Source: Acanthopleura granulata (Eukaryota > Mollusca > Polyplacophora > Chitonida > Chitonidae). Taken from it: 64,000 nucleotides of DNA. Shown here piece by piece: positions 11,201 through 23,405 of this stretch (position 1 is the first letter of the stretch; the number at the start of each line of letters is the position of its first letter). The notes beneath the pieces were generated by a model. The model did not search any database. It was not told the DNA's origin and worked only from the letters and a program-made list of their open reading frames with translations. A program made the translations under genes and the position numbers. The stretch covers positions 21,054,873-21,118,872 of the forward strand of contig JABBOT010000003.1 in assembly GCA_016165875.1 (NCBI GenBank), given 5' to 3'.

Positions 11201-13702
11201 AGCTGCGTCAGTGGACGGTGTGGATGTCACATGGGGCTCTGGCACCTTCAGATAGCGTGCAGTGTGGACATGTGTGTCTCTGTCAGATATTGCTGTGTCA
11301 TTACACATCTGTGTGGTTGAACGGTCTTGTAATTCACAAGCATGGATGTCATGGTTGACTTTAATATACAAGATAAGAGTATCTGTTCTGACTGTTCCAT
11401 CTGCCAGACTCAATGGTCCAAAAAAGGTTGCGATTGAAGTGTTTGCAAATGTTTTACAAAACGCTAATACGAAAAAAATTGAAGAGAACAGACATTCGTC
11501 CTTCTCTCAATAATAACTTACACAGGTCAGGATTGTAGGAGGGTAACAGCTTTCTAACCTGCGTTCTGTACACAATGAAGTGGTGGTTGTGATGTGGTTC
11601 AGGCTTACAGCACTAAAAGGGTAGTGAGCACTGCCCGAACTTTGCAGATGACACCGTTCATTTTTTTTTTGGGCTTGAAACTTAGTTTTATTTAATGGTC
11701 ATTTCAAGGACTGATTACTTTTATTTACTTTTATTTTCATACTTTAGTGAGTACTACCTGTTCTTACTTCTAACGCATGACATGAGCTTGGATTTTTTGT
11801 GCTGTCGTGCATCTCAGATATGCATGTAGATTATCATTACCAGATTATCATTCATGATTATCATTCATGACTTGCTCTTACCTTAAAAGGACGAGCGGCA
11901 TTTTATCTGTAACAGATAACTCTGTCTCATCACCTGATGCGTTTTCAAAAAGTTTTGGTCACATGACCCTTCCAAATTTCTGATAATCATAGTGAGGTTA
12001 TACTAGTACATGAGATATATGTATGTAACATAGAGTCTGGTCGAATCTTGACTCAATACAAGACAAATAAATGAGCTACCAATATTGTTTATTGCTGAAA
12101 AGTATGTAACCAGCCCTTGATGGTGTGCATCTGCGTTGAACAAAAATTTAAACAGCCTTGTGATTACATCTTTAGTCGTACATAGAGTAAATCTTCAACC
12201 TTTTCAATCATTAGCACAGTTTTTAAAGGCTAGTGAATGCATACAGTTATTTCTCTAGACCCTACACCTTGTAAAAGAAAATATTTACATATTGTTTTCA
12301 ACAGTGGTTGAAAAGGTTGAAGAATTGGGGTAATACAGTAGGCATCAGTGACTCACCCACTGCACATCACTTCCAGTTTACTTCATACGTCGCATCTGAT
12401 TAAAAGGGTGGAAACATCTAGAACAGTCTCGCCAGGATTGATTGGATGTATAGATGTTTCCTGTTGTAATATGCTTGATACATGTAACTTTGGCACATGG
12501 TATAAAACCTGACCAACTTGTCAAGGGCATGTCACCATTCAGTGGTTCTAAATTTTGTGTGTGTGTCTTTTCCCATTCCAGAAAACCACCCGAGTTACCG
12601 AGGAGGACTTTCTTCGCGGAGAGATTTGATCCAGAATTCATTTCCATTCGTATGAAAAGTTTGGAAGATTTTCTTACAAGGTAAAGTAATTGTTCGTGAC
12701 ATATAAACGTCACATATAAATGAATGTGTGTATCCATTCTTATCACCCAGATAAACCTTCAAAGGAGGCAGTACTTTTTTCATGGAAAGCTTTATGATAG
12801 ATTATAACTGTTCAGGTGTGTTGAGAAAAGGCTCTACTCTTGCTTTTTGTAATCTGCAGGTGTGTTGAGGAAAGGCTGTATTTCTCGGACTCCTCGCTGC
12901 ACCTGTTTATACAGTCAGACTTGAGTTGCCCACAGATTGAGGATTACCTAGAGGGCCGCTTGAGCCAGGATGAGGTGAATGATGCTCGTAGCAGGTGCAG
13001 TACCAGGTAAGCCAGTCTTCATGTACATAAGTAAACATCTCACAAGTTTCTGTAACTTCAACAAGAAATAATTCATCCACATGGAATTGCATTTGAAGGT
13101 TACTTCTTTAATGAATGCATGCAGCGCTTTCTTTCTAGTTCAAGTGTAATAGTACAAATACAAAGTACAAAGTCATGTATACATGTAGGTAAAAAAGCAG
13201 TTTAATTAGTTTGTATAAACCCACACAACCTAACAGATTTATTGTTTTAAAGTTTTCTAGCTTTAGTGAATTGTAACTTTGGACTCTGCTGTGGAGTGCT
13301 GTGATAGGATATTAATTTCAGGTGTCCAAACTACTAATTATACTTTCGTGTGATCAGTCTATGTAAAGCCGTCTTGTGTTTGTTATTAATAGTGTCTGCA
13401 ATATAAAAGGTCTTATTTATTTGTTTGTAATTGTTGTAAATAAACTGAATGTAGTAACTTTCTTTATTTGAAGTGACAAGAGCAAAAGGTGTGAAGATTT
13501 GTCTTCAGATGTAGACAACTGTGAAACTGATTTGAAAGTATGCAGGACTGAAGCTTTGTCCACCCCCTCAGGGTCCCTGGCCCTCAGGGTCACACCCACA
13601 GAGCTTGAGGATGCCACCAGTAGTAGCAGTGGCAGCGTGTCAGACAGTTTAGAGTCAGACATGTACTTGTCATGTGCAGTGGGACCAGGTAGTATTCAGT
13701 GA
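8288..13702 (+). CDS. SNX10: Sorting nexin, SNX10/SNX11-like PX-domain protein
   Basis: Exons with consistent phases: 9726-9806, 10465-10565, 12582-12680, 12860-13006 and 13474-13702 (stop TGA 13700-13702). The first codon is probably the ATG at 8288-8290, which abuts a GTAAGT donor and joins in frame to GACGTT, giving M-DVVDISVRNP; an alternative first exon is 8954-8977. The product is about 219 residues (human SNX10 is 201). The PX domain spans roughly residues 5-115. RRRFSEFSWLRKQL (about 42-55) is the phosphoinositide-binding motif, RMKSLEDFL (85-93) the second conserved arginine helix, and DSSLHLFIQSDL (105-116) matches SNX10/11 closely. The tail is Ser-rich (SSSSGSVSDSLESD). SNX10-type proteins bind PtdIns3P on endosomes and, in vertebrates, associate with the V-ATPase. 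SNX10 versus SNX11 cannot be separated in an invertebrate; the symbol denotes the shared orthologue. Exons 2-6 are very sure, the start moderately. Confidence 0.9.
12192..12323. repeat. Short inverted repeat in SNX10 intron
   Basis: TCTTCAACCTTTTCAA at 12192-12207 recurs as its exact reverse complement at 12308-12323. Sixteen-base arms and a 100-base AT-rich spacer suit a decayed MITE or an intronic stem-loop. Confidence 0.5.
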
Positions 13703-14440
13703 TCAGTGTGGTGGCAGATTATCGGGGTATCATTCGTGTGAGATGGAACCGACCAGTTTTCAGCAGTCTTTGTAACAGGAGATAAGACACCTGCTTTGGG
13801 CTGGAGGACCATGGAGTAGCAGTTACCTCCCTTGAGTGGCCATGTCTCCATCAGAAAGAACCGTGTGTCATCACTGAACAAATAGACACAGATTCTTTTT
13901 GGAGGCATTTGGAGTGGATGGCTGCCTGCTCGGTTATCAGTGACGCAGTGAACGCTGCCATGTCTTGTACTAAACCAGAAGCAGTTAGCTGAAGTGCAGT
14001 GTACATTTTTTTATCACCAGCAATTCAGGAAACTGGCCAGTGCTCAGGGTAAACTTATACGGGGTTTGCATTCTTATGTTGCTACAGTTGAGAATTGTTT
14101 TGAGTTAGTGTGAAGTTAAGCACCATCGTACAAACCACTGAACATTACTTGTATGAGCCGCCTACATTTAGCTATATTCAGTTAAAGTATGGTGCCTTTT
14201 TATTTTGGGCATTGTCAAGAAGCACTTTTAATTTTGTTGTGTGTGAAGTCAGTTCCTTGTAATTGAACAGAATTTGGTGCAAACCTTTGTGTCTAAGGAC
14301 AAGACTATTTGCCTTGCCAAGATGTGGTTTATTGTAGTCCATGAATAGCAATCACTGACCATCAAGAACTGGACATTCTGATACATATACTCCAGATGCA
14401 GGGCATAAAGATACTTATTAAAGTTTTACAGTGTTTTAAT
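13703..14440 (+). other. Probable SNX10 3' UTR
   Basis: No coding potential follows the stop codon. An ATTAAA hexamer occurs near 14417, followed by T-rich sequence, a plausible cleavage site. The end point is an estimate. Confidence 0.4.
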
Positions 14441-15159
14441 GTAAATTTAATTTACTGCATTAATATGATCAATACTTCATACCGTTAATTTTTATTTGGT
14501 AAACAAAACAATATTTTTCAGGTATTTTACTTACTGCAGCAATTTTTCTGTTATTGTTCAGAGTACTGGTACCACTGTACTCATTTATATGTCACCTTTT
14601 AATTTGGTCCTGCATTTTTATTTTGTTCTCATATTTTATGCTGCTTAATGTGTATGATCATTAGTTTTATATATCCATGATATACATAACACATATGTAT
14701 ATAGTATTTATGTGCGCATCCTGCCTTTTAAAAGTTACATGTTAATGGTCATATGGCTGTGATGATATACGACAGGGATTGTTTTCAGTTGTATGGCAGC
14801 CTTCAGTTCAGTGTTAAGCTTTTATTGTGTGGACTATGGAGTTACACTTTCCAGATATTTTTGTCCATCTGTTTCTTTGTGGAGGCCAGTTTTTAGATTT
14901 CTGTCTATTTCATCTCTGACTGTGAAGAGCGTCGCATATCTGTAAGCTAAGGCTTTTCTCTGTGGTTCTCTTCTGTCTTCCTCATGGCTCAGGTGAATTT
15001 GAATACTTTTGACTGATAGTAAAACTACATGCTGGGAGAGGGAACTGCCTAGTTTTATCAAAACAGCCCAAAACGCAAATATTCTTTTCTGTAATATGTG
15101 GTACTATTTTGTGTAGTAAAGCTCACAAAGTAATAAGATACAGGAGATGACATAGACTT
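14441..15159. other. Intergenic, no gene recognised
   Basis: AT-rich sequence without repeats I recognise. A minus-strand ORF of 75 codons at 14834-15061 has no recognisable motif. Confidence 0.5.
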
Positions 15160-15600
15160 ATGTGTAGATCATTGAATATGCCAGTTAGCACATATGCAAC
15201 ATCATACAACTTTCACACAACTTTTCCACAGTATACATTTTCATGCAACTTTGACGTGCACGTGCAAACCATCATACAGCTACCATGTATGCACCACCAT
15301 ACAACTTTCACTGAAGGAACATCATACAACTATCGTACATCTCTGACATAAAAACCATCATACGGCTACCATGTATGCACCACCATACAACTTCCACTCA
15401 AGCAACATCATACAACAATCATACATTTTTGACATAAAAACCATCATACGGCTATCATGTATGCACCACCATACAACTTTCACTCAAGCAACATCATACA
15501 ACAATCATACATTTTTGACATAAAAACCATCATACGGCTATCATGTATGCACCACAAGGTTCACTTGTGCACATCATACAATTACCACATATGCATACAA
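15160..15600. repeat. Minisatellite, 86-bp unit
   Basis: CCATCATAC...GGCTA-type units begin at 15269, 15355, 15441 and 15527: an exact 86-base period for three full copies plus a partial one. Shorter degenerate CATCATACAACT-type subunits extend to about 15160 and 15600. Inside each unit the motif CATCATAC or CACCATAC recurs, so the 86-mer probably grew from a shorter ancestral repeat. Confidence 0.9.
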
Positions 15601-16590
15601 CCATGTGCACGTAAATGACCGTTCTGTTCTCTGTTTTTTGTTTGGTATATTGTACTAATCTTTTCCCTTAGAAATCAGGATATGGAATAGTGGGTTCCTT
15701 GGGTAAAAGTTATTAAGAGAGGTAGTCATATCTCCTTGGTTGGGTTCTAGCTTCACGGACTTATTCAGACCTCCCGTGATCATAATAAGCTGGTCTATAG
15801 CTGTTTTCAATGCAAATAGAGATTTCTTCTCTGTGGGACAAAATTCCCTTATGTCTGTGTTAAAACACCGTAATCACTGGCAGGTCATGAACAATTCTGT
15901 AAGTTTGGGGCATTTTATGGGAGTCTTTGTGACACCTGAAACTTTAGATAGGCTTGAGCATGGTTTTCAAGGCAGAAACTGAGCCTAATAGGGGGCTGTT
16001 GCCAATGTTTGTGTTACAGGATAGCCGTAATTGAGCAAGTCACTATACATCTCTGATTGACGTATGACCTGTTGTACGCCTTGAAACCTGATACACCACA
16101 CAGAACAACTATCCGGCTTATTCCCAAAATGGCAAATAATTCATTGGTCAAGCAGCAGTTATGCAAATTTATTTTTTTTCTTGTATAGTATCTTGGCAAA
16201 GGTACACATGTTTTGTTTGAAAGAGAAAATATTGTGAAAAAATGTACGTGTACATATGTTTGGGGTTTAAGACTATCTTCCTCAGCAAGGAAAACACTGA
16301 GATGTGTTCATAATCGGTGGCTAGCTGTTATGTAAACTTCTGTCAAAACCTTGAAGTGTATTTGGAGTCATTCTAAATTTTTTTATTTATTTTTTTATTT
16401 AAAAAATAATTCGGAGCATTTTATGGCCAATGGCAAATATGTGCTCCAAACTATCAGTGCATTCAAATACATACAGTGGGTTCCAAACAAAATAAAACAG
16501 ATCTTCATGTGTCCAATGTCTTTGATATTCATCTATGTCACTGCTGATTTTAATTAGGAAACGGAATTAACTACAGGCTGATAGCATTGT
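15601..16590. other. Intergenic, no gene recognised
   Basis: An 80-codon ORF at 15740-15982 has no recognisable domain or splice partner. Nothing else is supported. Confidence 0.5.
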
Positions 16591-16835
16591 GGGCTCTGTG
16601 ACTCGGTTTGTGCTCTAGCGCAGCGAAATGACCCAGAAGCCTCCCACCAATTCAGCCGCTGTGAGTTCACGTCCAGCTCATGCTGGCACCCTCTCCGGTC
16701 GTACGTTGGAAGGTCTGCCAGCAACCTGCGGATGGTCGTGGGTTTCTTCCGGGCTCTGCCATAATGCTGGCCACCGTCGTATAAGTGAAATATTCTTGAG
16801 TGCGGTGTATGACACAAATGAAATAAATAAATAAA
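16591..16835 (+). mobile_element. SINE family A, near full length
   Basis: Head reads GGGCTCTGTGACTCGG... with GCTCTAGCGCAGCGAAATGACCC, then GTGAGTTCACGTCC (B-box-like), CAGCTCATGCTGGCACCCTC, CAACCTGCGGATGGTCGTGG, ATAAGTGAAATATTCTTGAG and an (AAAT)n tail. It is slightly truncated at the A box. Confidence 0.9.
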
Positions 16836-19190
16836 TCAGTCGCTTGGACGAACCGTAAGCATACAATCATCCTTGAGAACGAAATCCTCGAAATTCATTT
16901 CACAGCCTACAGAGTTATCGACTTATCTTGGTGGCTGATAGCGTCCAAACTATGCGGCCCCACGAAGGTCGCAGTTTGGTTAGACCTGCAGCCGCGACAT
17001 CCGCCGCATCGCAGAAGTCACCATAAAAATGGACGCTAGTATCAGGCACCACAGTTCTACGGTTTTCTCCACCTACTTTTGACAGTGCCTTTAAATATCA
17101 AACGAATAAATAAATAACTTCTAACATACTCTGATCCAGTAAGCCTAAAGTTCCTCTTTCATTTGCCAGGAAACCAGATGCGCGGGATTACCCTATTGGA
17201 GATGTGGCCGTTGGCGTTGCCTGAAGACTGTGTTGAAGACTGTGTTTCTCTGTACTGTTTAATTACTTATTGGTGTCCCACCAATAGGCTTGTGGCAAAC
17301 ATGTAACAATCTCACAAATGAGAGACTTTTTTCAATCACGGGGCCCAAGTGTGTGGTTTGTTCAGAAAATCCGCGTTTCCTTTGGTTCATACAATTGACT
17401 GCCATCTTACATGTGAACAATTATTGAGCAGATCAATGGCAGGTAAATATCAGGTAAATAGAACTCGGTATAGTGGCGTTGTAACCTATGCTACTCTCTA
17501 AAATTACTATGTGCAAGTGGTACACTTTATTTTGGCAAAAATGCACATCCACATAAAGTTTGTGTACCAGTACACAATTTGTGCATTCCTTATCACTAGT
17601 ACATCTACAATTACATGTGGATCAGTGACACACAGTTTGTGCATCACAGATACAAATGCATTATGGGTGTTCAAATTTGCCCCAGTTGTTTTACAGAGCA
17701 CAACTATGTTGGCACTGCCGTATAAGGTGAATAACTCTAGTAAACCTGTAAATATTCATTTACACTTAAAGGTGGAGTAAACATAAAATTACATAAAGTT
17801 GAGATGAAAGCGTACGAAAAGTTAGTTGTAAATGTGGTCTTCAATATTTTTTTCTATTTTTCTTTGATGAGAAAAAATACGCCTGGGTATATTGCGTATG
17901 TACACGTATATCGCCCACGTATATGTCACACTGGCCTGCCAGTGTAAATCCTTGCCAAAAACAAGATTTGGCGCTCGTCTCCAGGTAGGTGGAGGGAGGG
18001 GTGGTGACGCGTGGGCTGGATGGTGAAGAGGTTTAGGGAAGTGTACTACACATTAGTTCTGTATGATCAAAATACATCAGCACAGATGCTCCCCCTATGA
18101 GTACATGTATGTAGAAAGTCATTTTTCTTATTGTGTTTTTTTGCAAATGCTAAATAGCTCAGAATATTTAGTTACGACACCCATAAAGTCAGAGGTGCAC
18201 TCTTATCAGATTATTACCGACAATACTTCTCGCAGCTCTTCCTTTTCTCTGTGTTCACCAAGGAAACCCAAGCAACACTCGTGTGTGTTAGCTAAACTAA
18301 GCCGTGTGGAATATCTCTTATACAGTCTGAACTTTGAAATACGCCCTTTCCTTACTATGTTTCATTATATAGACCCACTTATATGCTATTGATCACTATA
18401 AATGAAAGACAAGAAAAAAAACCCCAGAAGCTTCATACAATCGTTCGGTTTCAGTTTTATACCGACTGTCATTCGCGTTTATGTCAAACAATAGTATAGT
18501 TTGCTCTAGAAATCTGTACTGAAGTACAGACATTCGTGCACGTGAGCCTAATTAGGCCTGTGTAAATTCTGTATATTTTCCTTTACTTGTATAAAGGTCA
18601 AAGACCAAAAATTAAACTCTTATGCAAGAGCTCTGACTGAACGTATTCCATGTATGCAAGGGTGCATGTTTTCTAAGATAGCAGTATATGTGCAATATGT
18701 ATTATCTTTAATAGCTCCATGGTATAAACAATTATCGACACACTTTGGCGTTAAGATACATCCGGAAGGCCCAGTATGTTCATTAAAACTCTGCCCTCGA
18801 GCTAAATACTCAGACACTCCACTGCAATGGGTGTGCTAATACACTTTGTATCTTGCTAAGAGGTTACTGGGGGACGTTCTCCCAGACTCGGGAATCAACC
18901 TGTGTTATAAAGAGGACTTACCATATAGCGACCCCTAGCGCTAGAAAGGGGTGTCGTTCATCATTGCGTGTAAAATGATATGCTGTATACATACATTATA
19001 TATGCATGCTAGTGTCACTCTTAATATTTCCCTTTACAAGTCTAATACTACTTGTTTATTGAGAAGAACAGTCTTATGACTGACAGAAATCTATACATCT
19101 ATATATTATTTCCATTCTCACTAAAAGAGAATTATTATATATATACACATGAATATTCACACACATTTTCACCAAGCATCGCAGCTAACT
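16836..19190. other. Intergenic, no gene recognised
   Basis: ORFs of up to 109 codons (18063-18392) show no family motif. A short splice-like stretch at 17169-17222 was considered and rejected. No repeats were recognised. Confidence 0.5.
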
Positions 19191-19193
19191 CTG

Positions 19194-19450
19194 CATCGCC
19201 AATAAATGGTGATGACATCTTCTCACGGAGCTAAATGTGGACCATCCTTTAGGCCATCACCATTGCTCATCACCAGTAAATGGTAGTGGCATAACCTCAT
19301 CACCAATAAATGGTGTTCTGATAGGCCATCACAGTTTCTCATCACCAGTAAATGGTGTTCTGATAGGCCATCACCGTTTCTCATCACCAGTAAATGGTGT
19401 TCAGATAGGCCATCACCGTTTCTCATCACCAATAAATGGTGATGGTATTG
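19194..19450. repeat. 42-bp tandem repeat with a hairpin in every unit
   Basis: CTCATCACCAGTAAATGGTG-type units start at 19266, 19296, 19338, 19380 and 19422: one 30-base step, then three exact 42-base steps. Each carries CACCA, a five-base AT-rich loop (GTAAA or ATAAA) and TGGTG, which is self-complementary. Two copies extend this to CATCACCA/TGGTGATG arms. Related CACCATT or CATCACCATT words continue to about 19510. Confidence 0.9.
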
Positions 19451-19826
19451 TTCAACACCATTTCATTTCATAAATTATTAGTTATGACGGCAGAATGGGT
19501 CATCACCATTCTTCTGGGTGTGTACAAAAATGTTTTCAAATACCCTTTCCTCCTGAAAGGGAAGAAAATCAGTAAAGATATTAAACACCATGTTTTCAAA
19601 TAAGTTTTCATCTGATGGCATCATGGTTATGTTTTCTTCTCCTTTAATGCCGCTTTTTGCCGGTGTTGAGAGCAAGAAATCTGGGTTGTAAAAAAATTAC
19701 ACACAAAAGAACAAGATTGAAGATGCAATAAATACTGTCTTGGTAAACATATTTATCTAGTTAATGAGTTAGTTTTGTTTAAAACTTTACAAAAGATTTT
19801 TTTACTTATATGGGGGCGGTCTTCAT

Positions 19827-20105
19827 CTAAAAGGCAATTTCCTGCTGATTCCAAATATGGTCTTCATTATTATTATTATTTTCTTTTTTGACATTGTTTT
19901 AAAGTGATTAAAACGATGTAACGACAGAGGTGCTAAGGTTGACTATTTGGACCAAACTGAAGAACAGTGACGTGAAAAATTCTTTTTTTTTTTACCGTTA
20001 AACATGCTGTATCCGTTATTTTTCTATATTAAATGCAGATACAGGTATTGTATTACATATATATTCACGTAGAACGTAGATAAATAGCAATCAGAGGATA
20101 TTTTA
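19827..20105 (+). repeat. Direct repeat R1, copy 1
   Basis: Shares with 24172-24433 the ordered blocks ATTCCAAATATGGTCTTCAT, TTTGGACCA, AAATTCTTTTTTTTTT, ACATGCTGTA, AGAACGTAGA and CAGAGGAT. The copies are diverged and carry small indels. The family is unidentified. Confidence 0.75.
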
Positions 20106-20558
20106 ATAGGACAAGCCATGTTCACTCGGCCTGAAGCCTGGCTTAGATTAACTGTCGAGATCCCCAATAGCGGCACTAAAGCTGCATGACAACGTTATTT
20201 AAGGACCTTTGGATGGACGTTTTGATCATTAAAAGAAAAAGAAATACGTAAATAACTTTTCATCTCAAGAGCAATAAATATATTCCATACCTTCAGACTA
20301 ATGTTCAAAATGTTCTGGGGGTTAACCTTTAATCAGAATCAGCTCTCAGGTGATCTGACCTTTGAACTTTGGTGCTTTGTAGATCTTGCTTTGACAAGGT
20401 CGTTATATAAATGAGCCCGTAGGCAGCAAATCGTGTGTTATCAGAATGAGTGGAATACAACTAATAAGGGTCGTTTTTATTTTCAGTTTCAGCCTTCTAT
20501 CTCCATTGGTTATGTAAGACTATCTCAAGGCCACACGATGTCTTATTTTTCACATCAA

Positions 20559-20815
20559 TGTCTGGTGTCTGGCGCCTTTTCAGGACAAAATGTCACCCAA
20601 CTGACTGGTGTGATCTTTGTTATCTAGATGAGTCCGAAGTTCATTTTCTTTCAAGATGTCGCAGACAAATTGGTATCAGACCTCAAATGTTTGCAAAGCT
20701 ATCACATTATGGTATTTCCCAGCATATATTACAGGCAATTCTGTGTCCTCCACGAAACAAAGTCCAAGTCTTCAATGAAGTGACCAAGTTCATTGTTAAT
20801 TCAAGGCGATTTTGA
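20559..20815 (+). pseudogene. Non-LTR retrotransposon 3' fragment (zinc-knuckle C-terminus)
   Basis: The plus frame encodes WCDLCYLDESEVHFLSRC, a C-x2-C-x8-H-x4-C motif, then an F-x-x-x-x-KFIVNSRRF end at a stop. This arrangement is typical of the C-terminus of lophotrochozoan LINE reverse transcriptases, after the RT domain. No upstream RT is in frame, so it is a 5'-truncated, dead copy. Clade assignment is uncertain. Confidence 0.65.
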
Positions 20816-20946
20816 GTCGCCCCAACCCTCAACCCGTTTATTGGAGTGGTATTTCTAGAAATGTAGTATAGATTTACTCTTGTAATTAAAACATGGCGTG
20901 CATCATCCCTTTTCAGGGCTTGGAGACGTCAAATTCATAATTTCAC

Positions 20947-21195
20947 TCACTCACTCGCTAATCGTGTGTTAACGATAATATCATTAATATAAATAAGGAA
21001 CAAGGCAGGTTTTGTTGCTGAACCTTGAAGTTCACACAGAACCATTAAAACATGCGTGAATTTTTCTTTGACTCCAGTGTTGTTGGTGTTGTTTAGTTTA
21101 TGAACTGTTTTCAGCATCTTGTTTATTCCGGAATGACATGTGGTAATTGCTGAAGTTTTGAGTAATAAGTCAGTTGTTGTCTCTACCGTAGTCTT
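20947..21195 (-). pseudogene. Reverse transcriptase fragment (LFLIYINDI motif)
   Basis: The minus frame ends with LQGSATKPALFLIYINDI, which matches the QGSVLGPLLFLIYINDI block of jockey/RTE/CR1-type RTs with decay. The YxDD box that should follow is absent: the frame stops a few residues later where the plus-strand fragment's tail (ACTCACTCACTC) begins. Confidence 0.65.
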
Positions 21196-21850
21196 CACTA
21201 AACAATGGTTTCAAGTCTATTTTTGACTGGCCTTACACACTTAGCACATTCTTCACGATTGACCAATCAAGATACCCTTCTTTAAAGTAAGTTGTATTTT
21301 GTTTAGGGCATTACTTTGTCTTGCTTTAATATAAATTAAACATATAGTTGACATTTTCGGCACCACTTTTATGAACAAAATTATCTTTCCAGAGACTTCT
21401 ATGTCTCCTATGACATCTCCTCTACAATACTAATCCAGGTGGTTCAGGCTTTAAAGACTTTGCAGTCAAAGGTGCTGAGAAAATTAAAAATACATATACA
21501 TCATGACATTTCTATTCGTAACATCTTACATAACGGATATATCATTACGGAATATGCAAATATCTGCTTTAAAAGGGCCAGCATACAAGATATTATGGCG
21601 TGATACAAAAAGTAGTCATCAATATCGGAATTCACAGTAAAACGTCTTTTCAAGAAAGTTTTGTACAACTTTATTCAATGCACAATAAAAATTTTATGTA
21701 CAGAATCTTACAGTTTCGATTCAATGTAGGCATAATCCGTATCATCTTATTCGACTTCCACCGGTTGAAACAATCTCATTTTAGTATATATAAGCTATGA
21801 CTTTGTCTTTGAATATGTATTAGCGAATTAACACAATCATGAGAATTTGT

Positions 21851-21852
<2 letters not shown>

Positions 21853-21899
<47 letters not shown>

Positions 21900-21906
21900 C
21901 ATATAT
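21853..21906. repeat. (CT)n(AT)n compound microsatellite
   Basis: About 14 CT dinucleotides run directly into about nine AT dinucleotides. Confidence 0.95.
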
Positions 21907-22049
21907 ATTATTTTTTGGCTATTGTAGTAAGTGTGTTTATTAAGTGTTCATTTTCCCCCATCCAAAAATAATATTATATAATTACACATTTGTAGAGACG
22001 TTAATATTGTGTTTTATATAGCCATTCTTGAACTTGTCCCGAAATTGTT

Positions 22050-23405
22050 TAATTGCCTTTTTAGTAGTAGTAATAGGTGTTCAATTGATTCACTGTCCTC
22101 CCTGTTCTATTTTTTATGCTGTATTGCATGTCTCGAAATTTAGTCTCGGTGATATTTGCGATATTAGTTATGTAGATGTCGGGCAGACATGGATTGTTCT
22201 TGATTTTAAGAATATTTTTCCATTGTGATAGTGATTGTCAAGTTGCTAAAGTTCGTGATGGTTTTGTCGCAGTTTTTTTCTTTTTAAACCATATTAATAT
22301 AATTTACATCTTTTACATCACATTTAGTTTTAGAAGAACTTTATCTCCTTTTCCCATTCGTGGACACAGCTGTTCAGAGCCAATATCTTTGCCTTTAAGC
22401 ATAGCCTATTCTTCCACATAAGTTTAGGCATAAGTTTTTTATGGCGTTCATACTCAGGGAATGTTCCTTTTATATTGAATATATTTTTAGCAGTATAAAG
22501 TCTATGAAATTCTCATTGTCGTGTAGAGTATCCTGCATATATTTTATGTTTCCTTGCAACCTATCATTAGTGAATGTCTCGTGTGTTATCATGGATTAAA
22601 CCATAAAGGTTCATCTAATACATCTAAAATATTCCGAGGTGCAGTATTTTCCCTTAACTGATACCAAACCTGAAGTTTTCGAATGTTTTATTTTACATTT
22701 CATATCTTCTGGACGTGCATACCAAAGAATGAGTTCAGTTTCGAAATATGGCATCATTTGTTATTTGTGAAATTTTGTCGTGTATTCCAAGGTATTTTTA
22801 AGCTGTTAATAAATAAAGATAAGATAGGCATTCGTAATCCATCATCTTTAATGCACTCTCTTCTTAGTATCCTGTTAGTTTTATTCTGTCGGATTTGCTA
22901 TTCCATTTACCACCAAAGAATAAAAAAAATTATAAAATATACAAAAAATTAGGAGGGATACTTGCAAAGGGAAGGTTGGGGAGAGAACTAAAGAGATGGG
23001 TCATTTTGAATAGTGCGAATGATTTCAATATTGTTATTTTACTTAAAAGTCAACCTCCAGCGCTTGCAGGTATGTAATTCTTTCTTCAGTAATTTAATTT
23101 TTTTGACGTAATTTATATTCCAACTATCACGAATGTGTTTCGTTAAAATGTTAATTTTGGGAAATGTGAACCCAGTGACCCTGCGTGTAATACTGTACCA
23201 CATTGTGTAGTAAGTTTATGAGTCATCCTCTCGTGGATTAAATCCAAACTGCTTTCGTTTTTTCCTCCTTTTAGCCCGAAAACTTTCTAGAATTGGTCTA
23301 ATATGTTTAGTGATTTTTCAAGCCACTGAATCGGACGGTCAAGAATTAGGTGGGTATCATCGCCATATTTGCTTGTTTCACATTTCATGTTTTTAATGTA
23401 TAACA
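22050..23405 (-). pseudogene. 5'-truncated L1/Tx1-like LINE, many stops
   Basis: Read on the minus strand from 23405, one frame gives KYGDDTHLILD (the catalytic Y-x-D-D box, about 23365-23354), then SLNILDQF and a stop. Later decayed segments resemble FLWxGKxDKIKR...GGLKM (about 22960-22870) and EFHRLYTAKNIFNIKG...FPEYERHKK (about 22500-22440). That order (YADD, FLWxG, then xYNIKTxFLxY) is that of the C-terminal half of L1/Tx1-clade polyproteins. Frequent stops and frameshifts show it is old and inactive. Confidence 0.7.

Noticed and set aside
17169..17222. Possible last exon after TTTGCCAG (reads KPDARDYPIGDVAVGVA, stop)
   Set aside because: Only 17 codons, no upstream exon or family match.
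19194..19450. CRISPR-like array
   Set aside because: Direct tandem repeats with no unique spacers, in a eukaryotic genome.
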